From: Marilutibacter aestuarii
GTDB taxonomy: Bacteria; Pseudomonadota; Gammaproteobacteria; Xanthomonadales; Xanthomonadaceae
Length of the DNA stretch: 32,548 nucleotides
Direction: 5' to 3'
Assembly: GCF_006546775.1 (NCBI RefSeq)
Contig: NZ_VICE01000060.1
Coordinates: 1 to 32,548 of the forward strand
This document shows, piece by piece, positions 1-8,969 of this stretch. Under the pieces are notes generated by a model. That model was not told where the DNA came from. It made no database searches and saw only the letters and a list, made by a program, of their open reading frames with translations. The position numbers and the translations under genes were made by a program. Every line of letters starts with the position of its first letter. The first letter of the stretch is position 1.

Positions 1-161
1 GGGGGGGGGGGGGAGCGGCGGAGGCCGTGGCGGCGCTTGCCGCGACAAGAAGGCAGGCCGCCTTCAGGAATATCGGTCCATACATACAAACACTCTCCTT
101 AGCATTGGGCTTCATTGCCCTGGGAGAGTCTTGCCACCAGACCCGGCAAAGTCAATCCGCC
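1..161. other. Left-edge non-coding stretch
   Basis: The window opens with 13 consecutive G residues, followed by about 145 bases in which I see no gene. The only structured element is the hairpin at 92-129, listed separately. A G13 run at the very first base more likely marks a contig edge or a homopolymer assembly artefact than a biological feature. Confidence 0.5.
92..129 (-). terminator. Candidate terminator after the GNAT gene
   Basis: Two-tier hairpin: outer arms ACTCTCC (92-98) and GGAGAGT (123-129), inner arms GGGC (107-110) and GCCC (117-120) around a TTCATT loop. Read on the minus strand it lies about 30 bases past the stop of the acetyltransferase gene and is followed by the modest T-rich stretch GTTTGT. 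The T tract is short, so intrinsic termination is plausible but not certain. Confidence 0.4.
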
Positions 162-647
162 TCAGAACTCGGCTTCGAAGATGTGGTAACCCGCATCGTC
201 CATGCCCAATGCACGGTAGGTGCGCTGGGCGTTGTCGTTCTCGCGTTCGACGTACAGGCGCAGGCCGACCACGCCGTCGGCGTCGCGGGCCTGCTGTTCG
301 ACATGGCGGTAGAGCGCGGCGAACACGCCCTGGCGTCGATGGGCCGGGGGCACGTACACGCTCTGGATCCACCACCATTCGCCGTTGCGCCAGTCGCTCC
401 ACTCGCGCGTCAGCATCAGCGTGCCGACCGGCACCGAGAGCACTTCGCGGCCCGCAAGCGGCGCATCGCGCATGGCGACCAGGTAACGCGCCTTGGCGGG
501 ATCGCCGATTCCGGCCTGGACGCCGGCCAGCACGATGGCCGCGTCCAGACGCTTGTGCTCGGTTTCCCAGGCCATCGCCGACGCCCACTCCGCGAGTAGT
601 GGGGCGTCGGCGGGATGGGCATCGCGAATGCGCAGGGGATGGCTCAC
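162..647 (-). CDS. GNAT family N-acetyltransferase
   Basis: A 161-aa cytosolic protein with the GCN5-related acetyltransferase fold, which transfers an acetyl group from acetyl-CoA to an amine. The acetyl-CoA pyrophosphate-binding motif A is visible as VYVPPAHRRQGVFAALY (residues 97-113, RRQGVF at 104-109). Motif B follows as YVERENDNAQRTYRALGM (132-149), with the usual N..A...Y...G spacing. Length is normal for a single-domain GNAT. The start is GTG at 645-647, preceded by a GAGGGG ribosome-binding site; no better ATG is available in frame. It begins 17 bases after the sodC stop on the same strand, so the two are probably co-transcribed. The substrate cannot be predicted from sequence: it could be an amino acid, a small molecule or a protein N-terminus. 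Confidence 0.85.
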   Translation of the reverse strand: MSHPLRIRDAHPADAPLLAEWASAMAWETEHKRLDAAIVLAGVQAGIGDPAKARYLVAMRDAPLAGREVLSVPVGTLMLTREWSDWRNGEWWWIQSVYVPPAHRRQGVFAALYRHVEQQARDADGVVGLRLYVERENDNAQRTYRALGMDDAGYHIFEAEF

Positions 648-664
648 GGGCGCCCCTCGCCGAA

Positions 665-1258
665 CTACTCGGTGACCTGGATGATGCCGCAGGCGACCCG
701 CTTGCCGGCGTTGCCGGACGGCTGGCTGGTGTAGTCGTCGCCGGCGGCGTGCACGATCACGGCGCGCCCGGCGACGTCGTTGAAGGCACCGCCTCCAAGC
801 GTCACGCCCTCGGCGCGCACGTTGACCTGGGCGACGCCTTCGCCGTTGGCATTGATGTTGTCCATGTCGCCGCCATGGTGGGCGCCCTGCCCGACCCGGC
901 CATGCGGATTGCCCGCGGGATTGAAGTGGCCGCCCGCGCTGCTGGCGTCGACCGCGCTGCAGTCGCCGTTCTCATGGATGTGGATCGCATGCAGGCTGCC
1001 CGGGGAGAGCCCGCCGACCTCGCCGCTGAGATAGACGCCATCCGCGCCGGGCCGCACGTTGAGCTTGCCGCTCACCAGGCTTGCCGAAGCTGAGGTCAGG
1101 ATGACTTCGGCGGCCTTGGCGGTGGAAACCGGCGCGGGCGCGGGTGCCGGCGCGGGCTTCGGCGCCGGCGCGGTGCTGCAGGCGGCCAGCAGGCCCAGGC
1201 TGGCGAAGGCGGCCGTGGCCAGTGCCTGGCGTCGGAATCGGGGGGCGGCTTGGATCAT
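665..1258 (-). CDS. sodC: Cu/Zn superoxide dismutase, lipoprotein
   Basis: A 197-aa exported Cu,Zn superoxide dismutase, converting superoxide to oxygen and hydrogen peroxide outside the cytoplasm. The N-terminus has an Arg-rich start, a hydrophobic stretch and a lipobox ending LLAAC (Cys27), followed by a Pro-Ala linker (about 31-44), so it is probably lipid-anchored. Metal ligands are recognisable: the HIH pair (His93, His95) in HAIHIHENGDC, GGHFNP (His111), His119, an HHGGD segment with Asp131, and His170 in GRAVIVH. Cys100 and Cys190 are placed for the conserved disulfide. I chose the start at 1258 because AAGGAG lies just upstream and the signal peptide follows at once; the longer in-frame extension upstream looks non-coding. 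It is followed by the GNAT gene after 17 bases. The same-strand ntrC ends about 110 bases upstream, leaving room for a separate promoter. Confidence 0.93.
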   Translation of the reverse strand: MIQAAPRFRRQALATAAFASLGLLAACSTAPAPKPAPAPAPAPVSTAKAAEVILTSASASLVSGKLNVRPGADGVYLSGEVGGLSPGSLHAIHIHENGDCSAVDASSAGGHFNPAGNPHGRVGQGAHHGGDMDNINANGEGVAQVNVRAEGVTLGGGAFNDVAGRAVIVHAAGDDYTSQPSGNAGKRVACGIIQVTE

Positions 1259-1367
1259 TGGAATCTCCTTGCGGTTCGATCGGAATCTCGGGACACGGGT
1301 GCCCGGCACCCCACGGTACGCAGGGGCGGGTTCAATGCAGGTGAATCGCACGACGCACGTGCGCAAC

Positions 1368-2782
<1,415 letters not shown>

Positions 2783-2786
<4 letters not shown>

Positions 2787-3829
2787 GCCGTGGCCTCCGT
2801 CGCCGCCGGCATCGGCAGCAGCAGGGTGAAGACGGTGTGCCCCGGCCGCGAGCGATAGGCCAGCGAGCCGCGGTGTTCGCGGGCGACCTGCTGCGCGAGC
2901 GCCAGGCCCAGGCCGCTGCCCTCCGCGCGCCCGGACACCAGCGGCAGGAACAGGCGCTCGGCCAGTTCGTCGGGAATGCCGCGGCCGTCGTCGATGATCT
3001 CCAGCCGCAACGCCATCGGGTGCACGTCCTCGCCGATGCGCACGCCATGCTCGGCGCGGGTGCGCAGGCTGACGTGGGTGGCGCCGGCCTCGATCGCGTT
3101 GCGGGCGAGGTTCCAGACCGCCTGCACGAGGCGGTCGGCGTCGCCCATGACGTCGGGCAGGCTGGGGTCGTAGTCGCGCAGCAGGCGCACGGCCCAGCCG
3201 GCGTCGCTCTCGGCCAGGCGCAGGACGCGCTCGAGCACGGCATGGATGTTGATGGGCGCGTGCGGACGCGATGGCGCCGGGCTCAGCAACTGGTCGAGCA
3301 GGCCGGTCAAGCGCGCGACTTCGTCCTCGATCAGGCCGATGAGCTCGCGCGATTCGGCATCGTCGACGCGGCGCGCCAGCAACTGCGCGGCACCCTTGAG
3401 CCCGGCCAGTGGATTGCGCAGTTCGTGGGCCAGGCCCTTGAGCGAGGCCGACAGCGCCGAGGGCAACAACAGGGCCGGGTCGTCGCCCGGGAATTCGTCG
3501 ACCGGGTGCGCTTCCATCCGCCATCCGCCATCGACGAGGCGGGTCAGCCAGACGTCGGCGAAGCACTCCTCATGGTCGGTGAAGCGCAATCGCGCGCGGC
3601 GTACGCGCAGGGGTGCGTCGACCTCGGCAGGCCGCGACAGCGCTTCGGCGAGGCGGCCATCGCCGGCATCAAGCGCGGCCATCGGCCAGTCCTTCAGCCG
3701 TCGCGCACCCACCCCGAGCCAGCGCGACATCGCCGCGTTGGAGCCGACGATCCGACCCTCGCCATCGCTCCAGGCCATGGGCGTCGTCAGGCTGTCGAAG
3801 GGGGGGTCGGGCGGGAGGGTCGGGGCCAT
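2783..3829 (-). CDS. ntrB: Nitrogen sensor histidine kinase NtrB (NR-II)
   Basis: A 348-aa soluble two-component kinase/phosphatase that sets NtrC phosphorylation and is controlled by PII. An N-terminal PAS-like region (about 15-110) is followed by the phospho-acceptor helix LAHELRNPLAGLKGA (His135), the N box (WNLARNAIEAGA), the G1 box DDGRGIP and the G2 box GSGLGLALAQ. No membrane segment or signal peptide is visible, as expected for NtrB. The gene ends in a 4-base ATGA overlap with ntrC. No Shine-Dalgarno sequence lies before the ATG. Instead TAATAT sits six bases upstream, so the message may be leaderless, and a consensus NtrC site overlaps this promoter. This points to negative autoregulation. 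Confidence 0.94.
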
Positions 3830-3846
3830 TGCACCATATTAGTGCA
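3830..3846 (-). promoter_or_regulatory. NtrC operator overlapping ntrB promoter and start
   Basis: On the minus strand this reads TGCACTAATATGGTGCA, an exact match to the enterobacterial NtrC consensus TGCACYA-N3-TGGTGCA. It ends directly at the ntrB ATG and encloses TAATAT (3836-3841), a good -10 hexamer; no convincing -35 was seen. The arrangement resembles the E. coli glnL promoter operator, where NtrC represses its own operon. The inferred role is autorepression of ntrBC. Confidence 0.8.
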
Positions 3847-3942
3847 AGGCCAGCGCAAAGCAGCGCATGCTTCGTGCGTGCGGCGGCCGCGGAACGGGTG
3901 GCACGCACTCCGCCGGGGTCGCTCGGCCCGCAGCGCCAACCG

Positions 3943-6900
3943 TCATGCCTGCCCGGCCGATCCCCTGTCAGTTTGGGCGGCATTCGCCCTTAGCAGGCCG
4001 ACCAGTTCGCTCAACCGGGTCCCCGCCGAACTCTTGACCAGGACCAGGTCGCCATCGCGCAGCAGGTCGGGGAGCACCTCGCCCAGGGACTCCACGTCGG
4101 CGAACCAGTCCAGGTTGCAGGCGTCGCCGAGTGCCTCCTGCAGGGTCGCCATGTAGGGGCCGCACAACAGCACGCGCTCGCTTCCAACCCCGCGCACGGC
4201 ATCGGCGAGCGAGGCGTGCAGGGCCTCGGCCTCGGGTTCGAGCTCGCGCATGTCGCCCAGCACCAGCACCCGGCGACCTCCCGGCAACGGCGTCGTGCTG
4301 TCGCGGACCAGCGCGAGCGCCGCCGTCATGGAGGCCGGATTGGCGTTGTAGGCGTCGTCGATCAAGCGCAGCCGCTTGCCATCGACCTCGAGGTCGCTCA
4401 CCTCGCCCCGGCCTGGCAGTGGCCTGAACGCGGCCAGCGCGGGCAAGGCCGCGTCCAGCTCCAGGCCCATGCCGCTCAGGGCGGCCAGGCAGGCCAGGCT
4501 GTTCATCGCCATGTGCCCACCGGGGGCTCCCAGACGGTAGGCGAACTCGCGCCCGGTCACCCGGGCCCGCACGCGGCCGGTCGCGGCGTCGTAGTCCAGG
4601 AGCCGGACGTCCGCGCCCGCGGCCCGCCCGTAGCGGAGTATCCGCAAGCCGTAGCGCGCGGCCTGCGAGGCGAAGATGCTGCATTGGGGCAGATCCGCGT
4701 TGAGGACCGCCAGGCCGCCCGGCCGCATGCCGCTGAAGATGCGGGACTTGCGCCGCGCGACTTCGTCGACGCTGCCGTGGTAGCGGAGGTGCGCCGCCGT
4801 CACGTTGGTCACCACCGCGACATCGGGACGCGCCAGCCGGGCCCCCTGCCCCATGCGCCCAACCGCCATTTCCAGCACCGTGAAACGCGCATCCCACGCC
4901 ATCGAGGCGAGGTTCCAGGCGATCCCGGGCGGCAGGTTGGCGTTGTGGCGGGTGCGATTGGTGGGCCCGTAGCACGCCAGTACGTCGGCCAGCATGGCCA
5001 CGGTGGTGGTCTTGCCCGAGCTGCCGGTCACCCCCAGCACCTGTCCCGCCATGCGCGAACGCGCGTATTCCCCCATCGCGAGGACGGCATGCTTTCGATC
5101 GTCCACCCCCAGCACCGGCACGCCCGTCTCGATCGAGCGAACATCCTCCAGGTCGACATCGACGATGACGGCCGCGGGTCGATCGTGCAGGCGCGCCAGC
5201 GTCGTGGGGGCCAGGCCGAGCGGCTGGTCGTCGAAGCGGGCGACGACCATGTGCCCGGGCAGCATCGACGGGCTCCAGTAGCACAGGCCGGTCGCACGCC
5301 AGGACGGTTCCCGCGGCGGCCGCAGCCAGGTACCGCCGGTGGCCTCCTCCACGGCACTCGCGGTCCAGCCGCACGTTGCGTCCGGCGGTGACGCCCGGGC
5401 TCGCCGGGCATGGGCGACGACGGGAGCCGGCCAGTGGTCGCCCGCCACGTAGCACAGGTGCCAGGGCTCGCCCTCGACCGGCCAGCACCAACCGAATGCC
5501 GACGCGTGCTCGCGCAACCAGCGCCAGCGCGCCTCCTGGCGCACCCGGTCGACATCCACGGCCAGGCCCCAGCCATGCATGGACGATCCCGGCAAGGCCG
5601 CGGGCGCGAGGCCGGGCCGAAGCCACCAGGGGCTGCCACGCCACTGCACGCAAGCGCCGCCATTGCCACGCGCCGGGGGCTGCGTGGTGTAGCGCTTTTC
5701 GAACAGCCGCATCTGCAGGCCCAGGTTGCGATAGGTATCGAGTACGTGCGTCGGTTCGATGAGCACGCCATCGGCTTGCGCGGCGAGGCGCATCGCATCC
5801 CAGGCCATCGCCGCGCGCCAGTGCAGGCGGCCGCCGTGGATGGGCCGCAACAGGCCCTCGTCGAGGCGGCCGTTGGCCTGTCCCTCCAGGTCCGCGGGCA
5901 ACGCCAGCGGCGGTGCCATCTCCGGTGACTTCGTGGGGGGCGGCGTGGTGGGCTCGCGCACCGCGCGCCCGGACAGGACGAGGTGCTTCCAGTACGCGAC
6001 ATAGCCCGAGAGATAGTGCTCCACGTCGTCGATGCGCACCCGGAAACCATGGTGCCGGATGAAGAATCCGTCCAGCACGCGGCGCGGATTGCGGAAGAAC
6101 ATCGCCAGCTCGGGCCAGAAGAATCCCGAAAGCAGGTAGCGGGCCCGTGCTTCCAGGGCTTCGTCGAACTTGCCCAGGTCGAAGCCGTCAAGGAGCCGCG
6201 CATGGTCCTGGTCGGCAGCAAGGCGGTCGATCATGTTCCGGGCCGCCATCATCAGTTCCAGCAGGGTCGGGAATGTGGTGATGCGGTCGCGGACGAAGTC
6301 CAGGTGGCCCTGGACGTTGTCCAGCCCGAAGCGGTAGTAGCGGGACAGCGGGCGGTGCATCGTCAGCTCGTTGACGCAATAGCCGAGCCAATGGTCGTGC
6401 GCGCGCCAGTGCTCCACTGCGATGAAATGCCCGAAGGCCTTCTCGACCGCTTCGAGCCAGCGCGCGTTCCTGTCAAGCGCATACAGCCGCATCAGTCCGA
6501 ACGCCGCCTCGCCGTCGTAGTACACGATCCGCTTGCGTGCCTTCAGCGCGAGCGACGGGAATGCCAGCACGTGCACGAACTCCCCGCTGGAGGCATCCTG
6601 CATGTGGACGATGCCCGTCGCCAGCCGTTCCATCAACGGCAGGTCGCCGCGCTCGCCGGTCAGCTCGGCATGCTTGGCCAAGGCGAGCAGGGCCACCGCG
6701 TTGCCGCCCAGCTTGATCTCGTCGCCGACGTCCACCAGGAAGGCTGCGCGCGCGCCTCCCGGCAGCCTGGCGTCGCGGACAAGGTCCCGTCGAAGGCAGT
6801 CCAGCGCCCGGTCGATGGCGGCCTTGTGCGCGCCATCGCGCGTGAGCTCCCAACCCTCCAGCAGTGCATAGGTCGAACTGGCATGGCGCAGGGTGTTGTA

Positions 6901-7743
6901 ATGGGGGATCTCGCGATCGAAGCAGGGAAAGCATCCGTAGGCGTAGCGCCCGTCCGCGCGCACCTGCCGGGCCAGGTAACCGGTGCTCTTGCGGATCACC
7001 TCCATCACTCGCGCGGCACCCCAGTCGGGCACCGTCCTGTAGCCACGGTTGCGGCCTGCATGCTCGATCGCATGGACGCCATCGGCGTCGGCGAACACGG
7101 CGCGGGTATCGAACAGCCACACCGGCCGCTCCGGGTCCTCCGGCCATGCCATTCCCGCGCCGAAGCGGCGCCTGGCGTAGGCGCGCAGGTTGACCGGGTT
7201 GGGCGTGGCCACGGCGCTCCGGTTGTCGTAGAGCAGGGCGTTGCCGGCGATCTCCAGGGGCAGGAAGGCGCGCTCCAGGCGTGCGTCGAATGCGATTCCG
7301 CGTCGCCAGTAATTGCGCTTGGTCGCGGCCATCTGCTTGTGGACGCGCGCCCATGTGGTGGCCTGCACGGCACAGGCGAACTCCACCCGAAGCCAACAGG
7401 GCGCATCACCCCGGGCGGCCCGGTCGTGCTCCAGTCGCGCCGCACCCAGGGCCCATGCACCCTCGAAATCCGAGGCCCGCACGTCGATCACGTGGGCACG
7501 CTCGTCACCGTTGCAAGTGGCGAAGAACAGCATGCAGTTGGCCGGATCGGCCAGGCCGCTGGCCGTGCATTCGCGCCACTGCTGTTCCAGCATGCCCCGC
7601 GCGCGGTCCAGCAGGAACGCCAGCCCCGGCGACGGCGGCCGCGTCGCGTCTGCGGCCGGCGCGAGCGCGCGACGGGCTTCCCCGGCGCTGCTCGCGGACA
7701 TCGGCTCGCCTCGGGGTGCGGGCGTATCTTCCAAACTGTTCAT
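3943..7743 (-). CDS. Fusion: unassigned N-terminal region, M15 D,D-peptidase, MurF-like ligase
   Basis: A 1266-aa protein with no signal peptide or membrane segment, so probably cytosolic. Residues about 40-240 are not recognised. About 245-590 look helical and rich in aromatics (for example HYNTLRHASSTYALLEGW) and may be an alpha/alpha-toroid, but this is a guess. About 640-775 form an M15-type D-Ala-D-Ala peptidase: SMHGWGLAVD (His723, Asp730) and GEPWHLCY (Glu759, His762) supply the zinc ligands and catalytic Glu. About 825-1255 form a Mur ligase closest to MurF: P-loop GVTGSSGKTTT (904-914), a central Glu (958) before PDVAVVTNVTAAHL, DDAYNANPASM and LGDMRELEPEA. The start follows the hlyD-like stop by 35 bases, making it the last gene of the secretion operon. 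MurF joins D-Ala-D-Ala to a muramyl tripeptide and M15 enzymes cleave such bonds, so one chain holds opposing chemistries. The true substrate is unknown. Confidence 0.8.
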   Translation of the reverse strand: MNSLEDTPAPRGEPMSASSAGEARRALAPAADATRPPSPGLAFLLDRARGMLEQQWRECTASGLADPANCMLFFATCNGDERAHVIDVRASDFEGAWALGAARLEHDRAARGDAPCWLRVEFACAVQATTWARVHKQMAATKRNYWRRGIAFDARLERAFLPLEIAGNALLYDNRSAVATPNPVNLRAYARRRFGAGMAWPEDPERPVWLFDTRAVFADADGVHAIEHAGRNRGYRTVPDWGAARVMEVIRKSTGYLARQVRADGRYAYGCFPCFDREIPHYNTLRHASSTYALLEGWELTRDGAHKAAIDRALDCLRRDLVRDARLPGGARAAFLVDVGDEIKLGGNAVALLALAKHAELTGERGDLPLMERLATGIVHMQDASSGEFVHVLAFPSLALKARKRIVYYDGEAAFGLMRLYALDRNARWLEAVEKAFGHFIAVEHWRAHDHWLGYCVNELTMHRPLSRYYRFGLDNVQGHLDFVRDRITTFPTLLELMMAARNMIDRLAADQDHARLLDGFDLGKFDEALEARARYLLSGFFWPELAMFFRNPRRVLDGFFIRHHGFRVRIDDVEHYLSGYVAYWKHLVLSGRAVREPTTPPPTKSPEMAPPLALPADLEGQANGRLDEGLLRPIHGGRLHWRAAMAWDAMRLAAQADGVLIEPTHVLDTYRNLGLQMRLFEKRYTTQPPARGNGGACVQWRGSPWWLRPGLAPAALPGSSMHGWGLAVDVDRVRQEARWRWLREHASAFGWCWPVEGEPWHLCYVAGDHWPAPVVAHARRARASPPDATCGWTASAVEEATGGTWLRPPREPSWRATGLCYWSPSMLPGHMVVARFDDQPLGLAPTTLARLHDRPAAVIVDVDLEDVRSIETGVPVLGVDDRKHAVLAMGEYARSRMAGQVLGVTGSSGKTTTVAMLADVLACYGPTNRTRHNANLPPGIAWNLASMAWDARFTVLEMAVGRMGQGARLARPDVAVVTNVTAAHLRYHGSVDEVARRKSRIFSGMRPGGLAVLNADLPQCSIFASQAARYGLRILRYGRAAGADVRLLDYDAATGRVRARVTGREFAYRLGAPGGHMAMNSLACLAALSGMGLELDAALPALAAFRPLPGRGEVSDLEVDGKRLRLIDDAYNANPASMTAALALVRDSTTPLPGGRRVLVLGDMRELEPEAEALHASLADAVRGVGSERVLLCGPYMATLQEALGDACNLDWFADVESLGEVLPDLLRDGDLVLVKSSAGTRLSELVGLLRANAAQTDRGSAGQA

Positions 7744-7778
7744 GGGCCTCCGAGGAAGGGTCTTGACCGCTTCATGCT

Positions 7779-8969
7779 TCAGCGTTCGCGCAGGGCTTCA
7801 CCTGCGCGATTGAGGGGTTTCACCAGGTAGCTCATGATCGTCTTGCTCCCGGTCTGGATGTCGGCGGTGGCGACCATGCCAGGGAAGATCCCGAACGTGC
7901 GGCCGCGCGCATTGGTCAGGTGGTCGCGATCGGTGCGGATGAAGACCCGGTAGTAGTAGACCTCGGGCTTGACTTCGTCCTGGATGGTGTCGGGCGAGAT
8001 CATGGTGACCTCGCCCTCGAGCCCGCCATAGATGTGGTAGTCGTACGCCGTGATCTTGACCATGGCGCGCTGCCCCGGATGCAGGAAGGCCACGTCACGC
8101 GGGGCGATTCGCGCTTCGATCAGCAACTGGTCGTCCAGGGGGACGATCTCCATGAGCTTGCCGTTGGGCGGGATGACGCCGCCCACCGTCGTGACCTCGA
8201 TGTTCTTCACGATGCCCTTCACCGGCGAGACGATCGTGGAACGCGCCAACGCATCGGCACGCCCGCGCGTCACCGACTTCTGCTCCAGTACCTGCGCGTT
8301 CGCCAATGCCAGCTCCTCGCGTGCGCTGACGAGGTACTGGGTCCGCAGGTCGGTGATCTTGTTCTGCAGTTCGTTGGCCTGCCGGCGCAGTCGCAGCACC
8401 TCCACGTCGCTCGCGGCGCCACGTGCGGCCAGCGGCTCGGTCAACCCGATTTCCTGGTTGACCAGCGCGAGCGCGCGGCTCAGGCCGCCCACGCTTTCAT
8501 TCAGGCTTTCCCGGCGCGAGCGATACAGGGCGGTCTCTGCCTGGACGAGTGCGGCATCGTCGGCGACGGCCGGGGGGAACTCCAGTTCGCCGCCGCCCAC
8601 CTCCGCCCGAAGCCGGGCAGCCTTGGCCAGCGCGGCGCGCATCCTGGACGCGCTTTCCTCGACCGTCGCTTCCGCCCGGGTCGGGTCGAGGCGGGCGAGC
8701 ACCTGCCCCGCCTCCACCACGTCGCCCTCGCGCACCTCCAGCTGGGCGACGATGCCGCCCTCCAGCGACTGCACCACCTGTTCGCGCGAGCTGGGCACCA
8801 CGCGGCCGGGGCCGGAGGTCACCTCGTCGAGTTCGAACAGGCAGGCCCAGAGCAGCAGGGCGCCCAGGCACAGGACGCTCGCCCAGACGACGCGCGAAGC
8901 AAGCGGCGGCGGCAGCGTGCCCAGGCCCATGCCACCCCGTGTCCAGTCGCTGCCCTGACGAATCGTCAT
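7779..8969 (-). CDS. HlyD-family type I secretion membrane fusion protein
   Basis: A 396-aa periplasmic adaptor linking the inner-membrane ABC exporter to the outer-membrane channel. A short cytosolic N-terminus precedes one transmembrane helix (about 25-46, ending LWACLFELDEV). The first biotinyl/lipoyl half follows (GPGRVVPSSREQVVQSLEGG), then a long coiled coil (about 100-240), the second lipoyl half and the beta-barrel domain. The C-terminus SYLVKPLNRAGEALRER is typical of RTX/LapC-type adaptors. The start at 8969 overlaps the ABC gene stop in an ATGA junction; the longer upstream reading frame is out-of-frame ABC sequence. Together with the preceding two genes it makes a complete type I secretion system. 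The likely cargo is the BapA-like protein at the head of the operon. Confidence 0.93.
   Translation of the reverse strand: MTIRQGSDWTRGGMGLGTLPPPLASRVVWASVLCLGALLLWACLFELDEVTSGPGRVVPSSREQVVQSLEGGIVAQLEVREGDVVEAGQVLARLDPTRAEATVEESASRMRAALAKAARLRAEVGGGELEFPPAVADDAALVQAETALYRSRRESLNESVGGLSRALALVNQEIGLTEPLAARGAASDVEVLRLRRQANELQNKITDLRTQYLVSAREELALANAQVLEQKSVTRGRADALARSTIVSPVKGIVKNIEVTTVGGVIPPNGKLMEIVPLDDQLLIEARIAPRDVAFLHPGQRAMVKITAYDYHIYGGLEGEVTMISPDTIQDEVKPEVYYYRVFIRTDRDHLTNARGRTFGIFPGMVATADIQTGSKTIMSYLVKPLNRAGEALRER

Noticed and set aside
2787-3566. N-terminal extension of NtrC by about 260 residues
   Set aside because: It overlaps ntrB in another frame. The receiver domain begins precisely at the ATG at 2786, with ATGA coupling.
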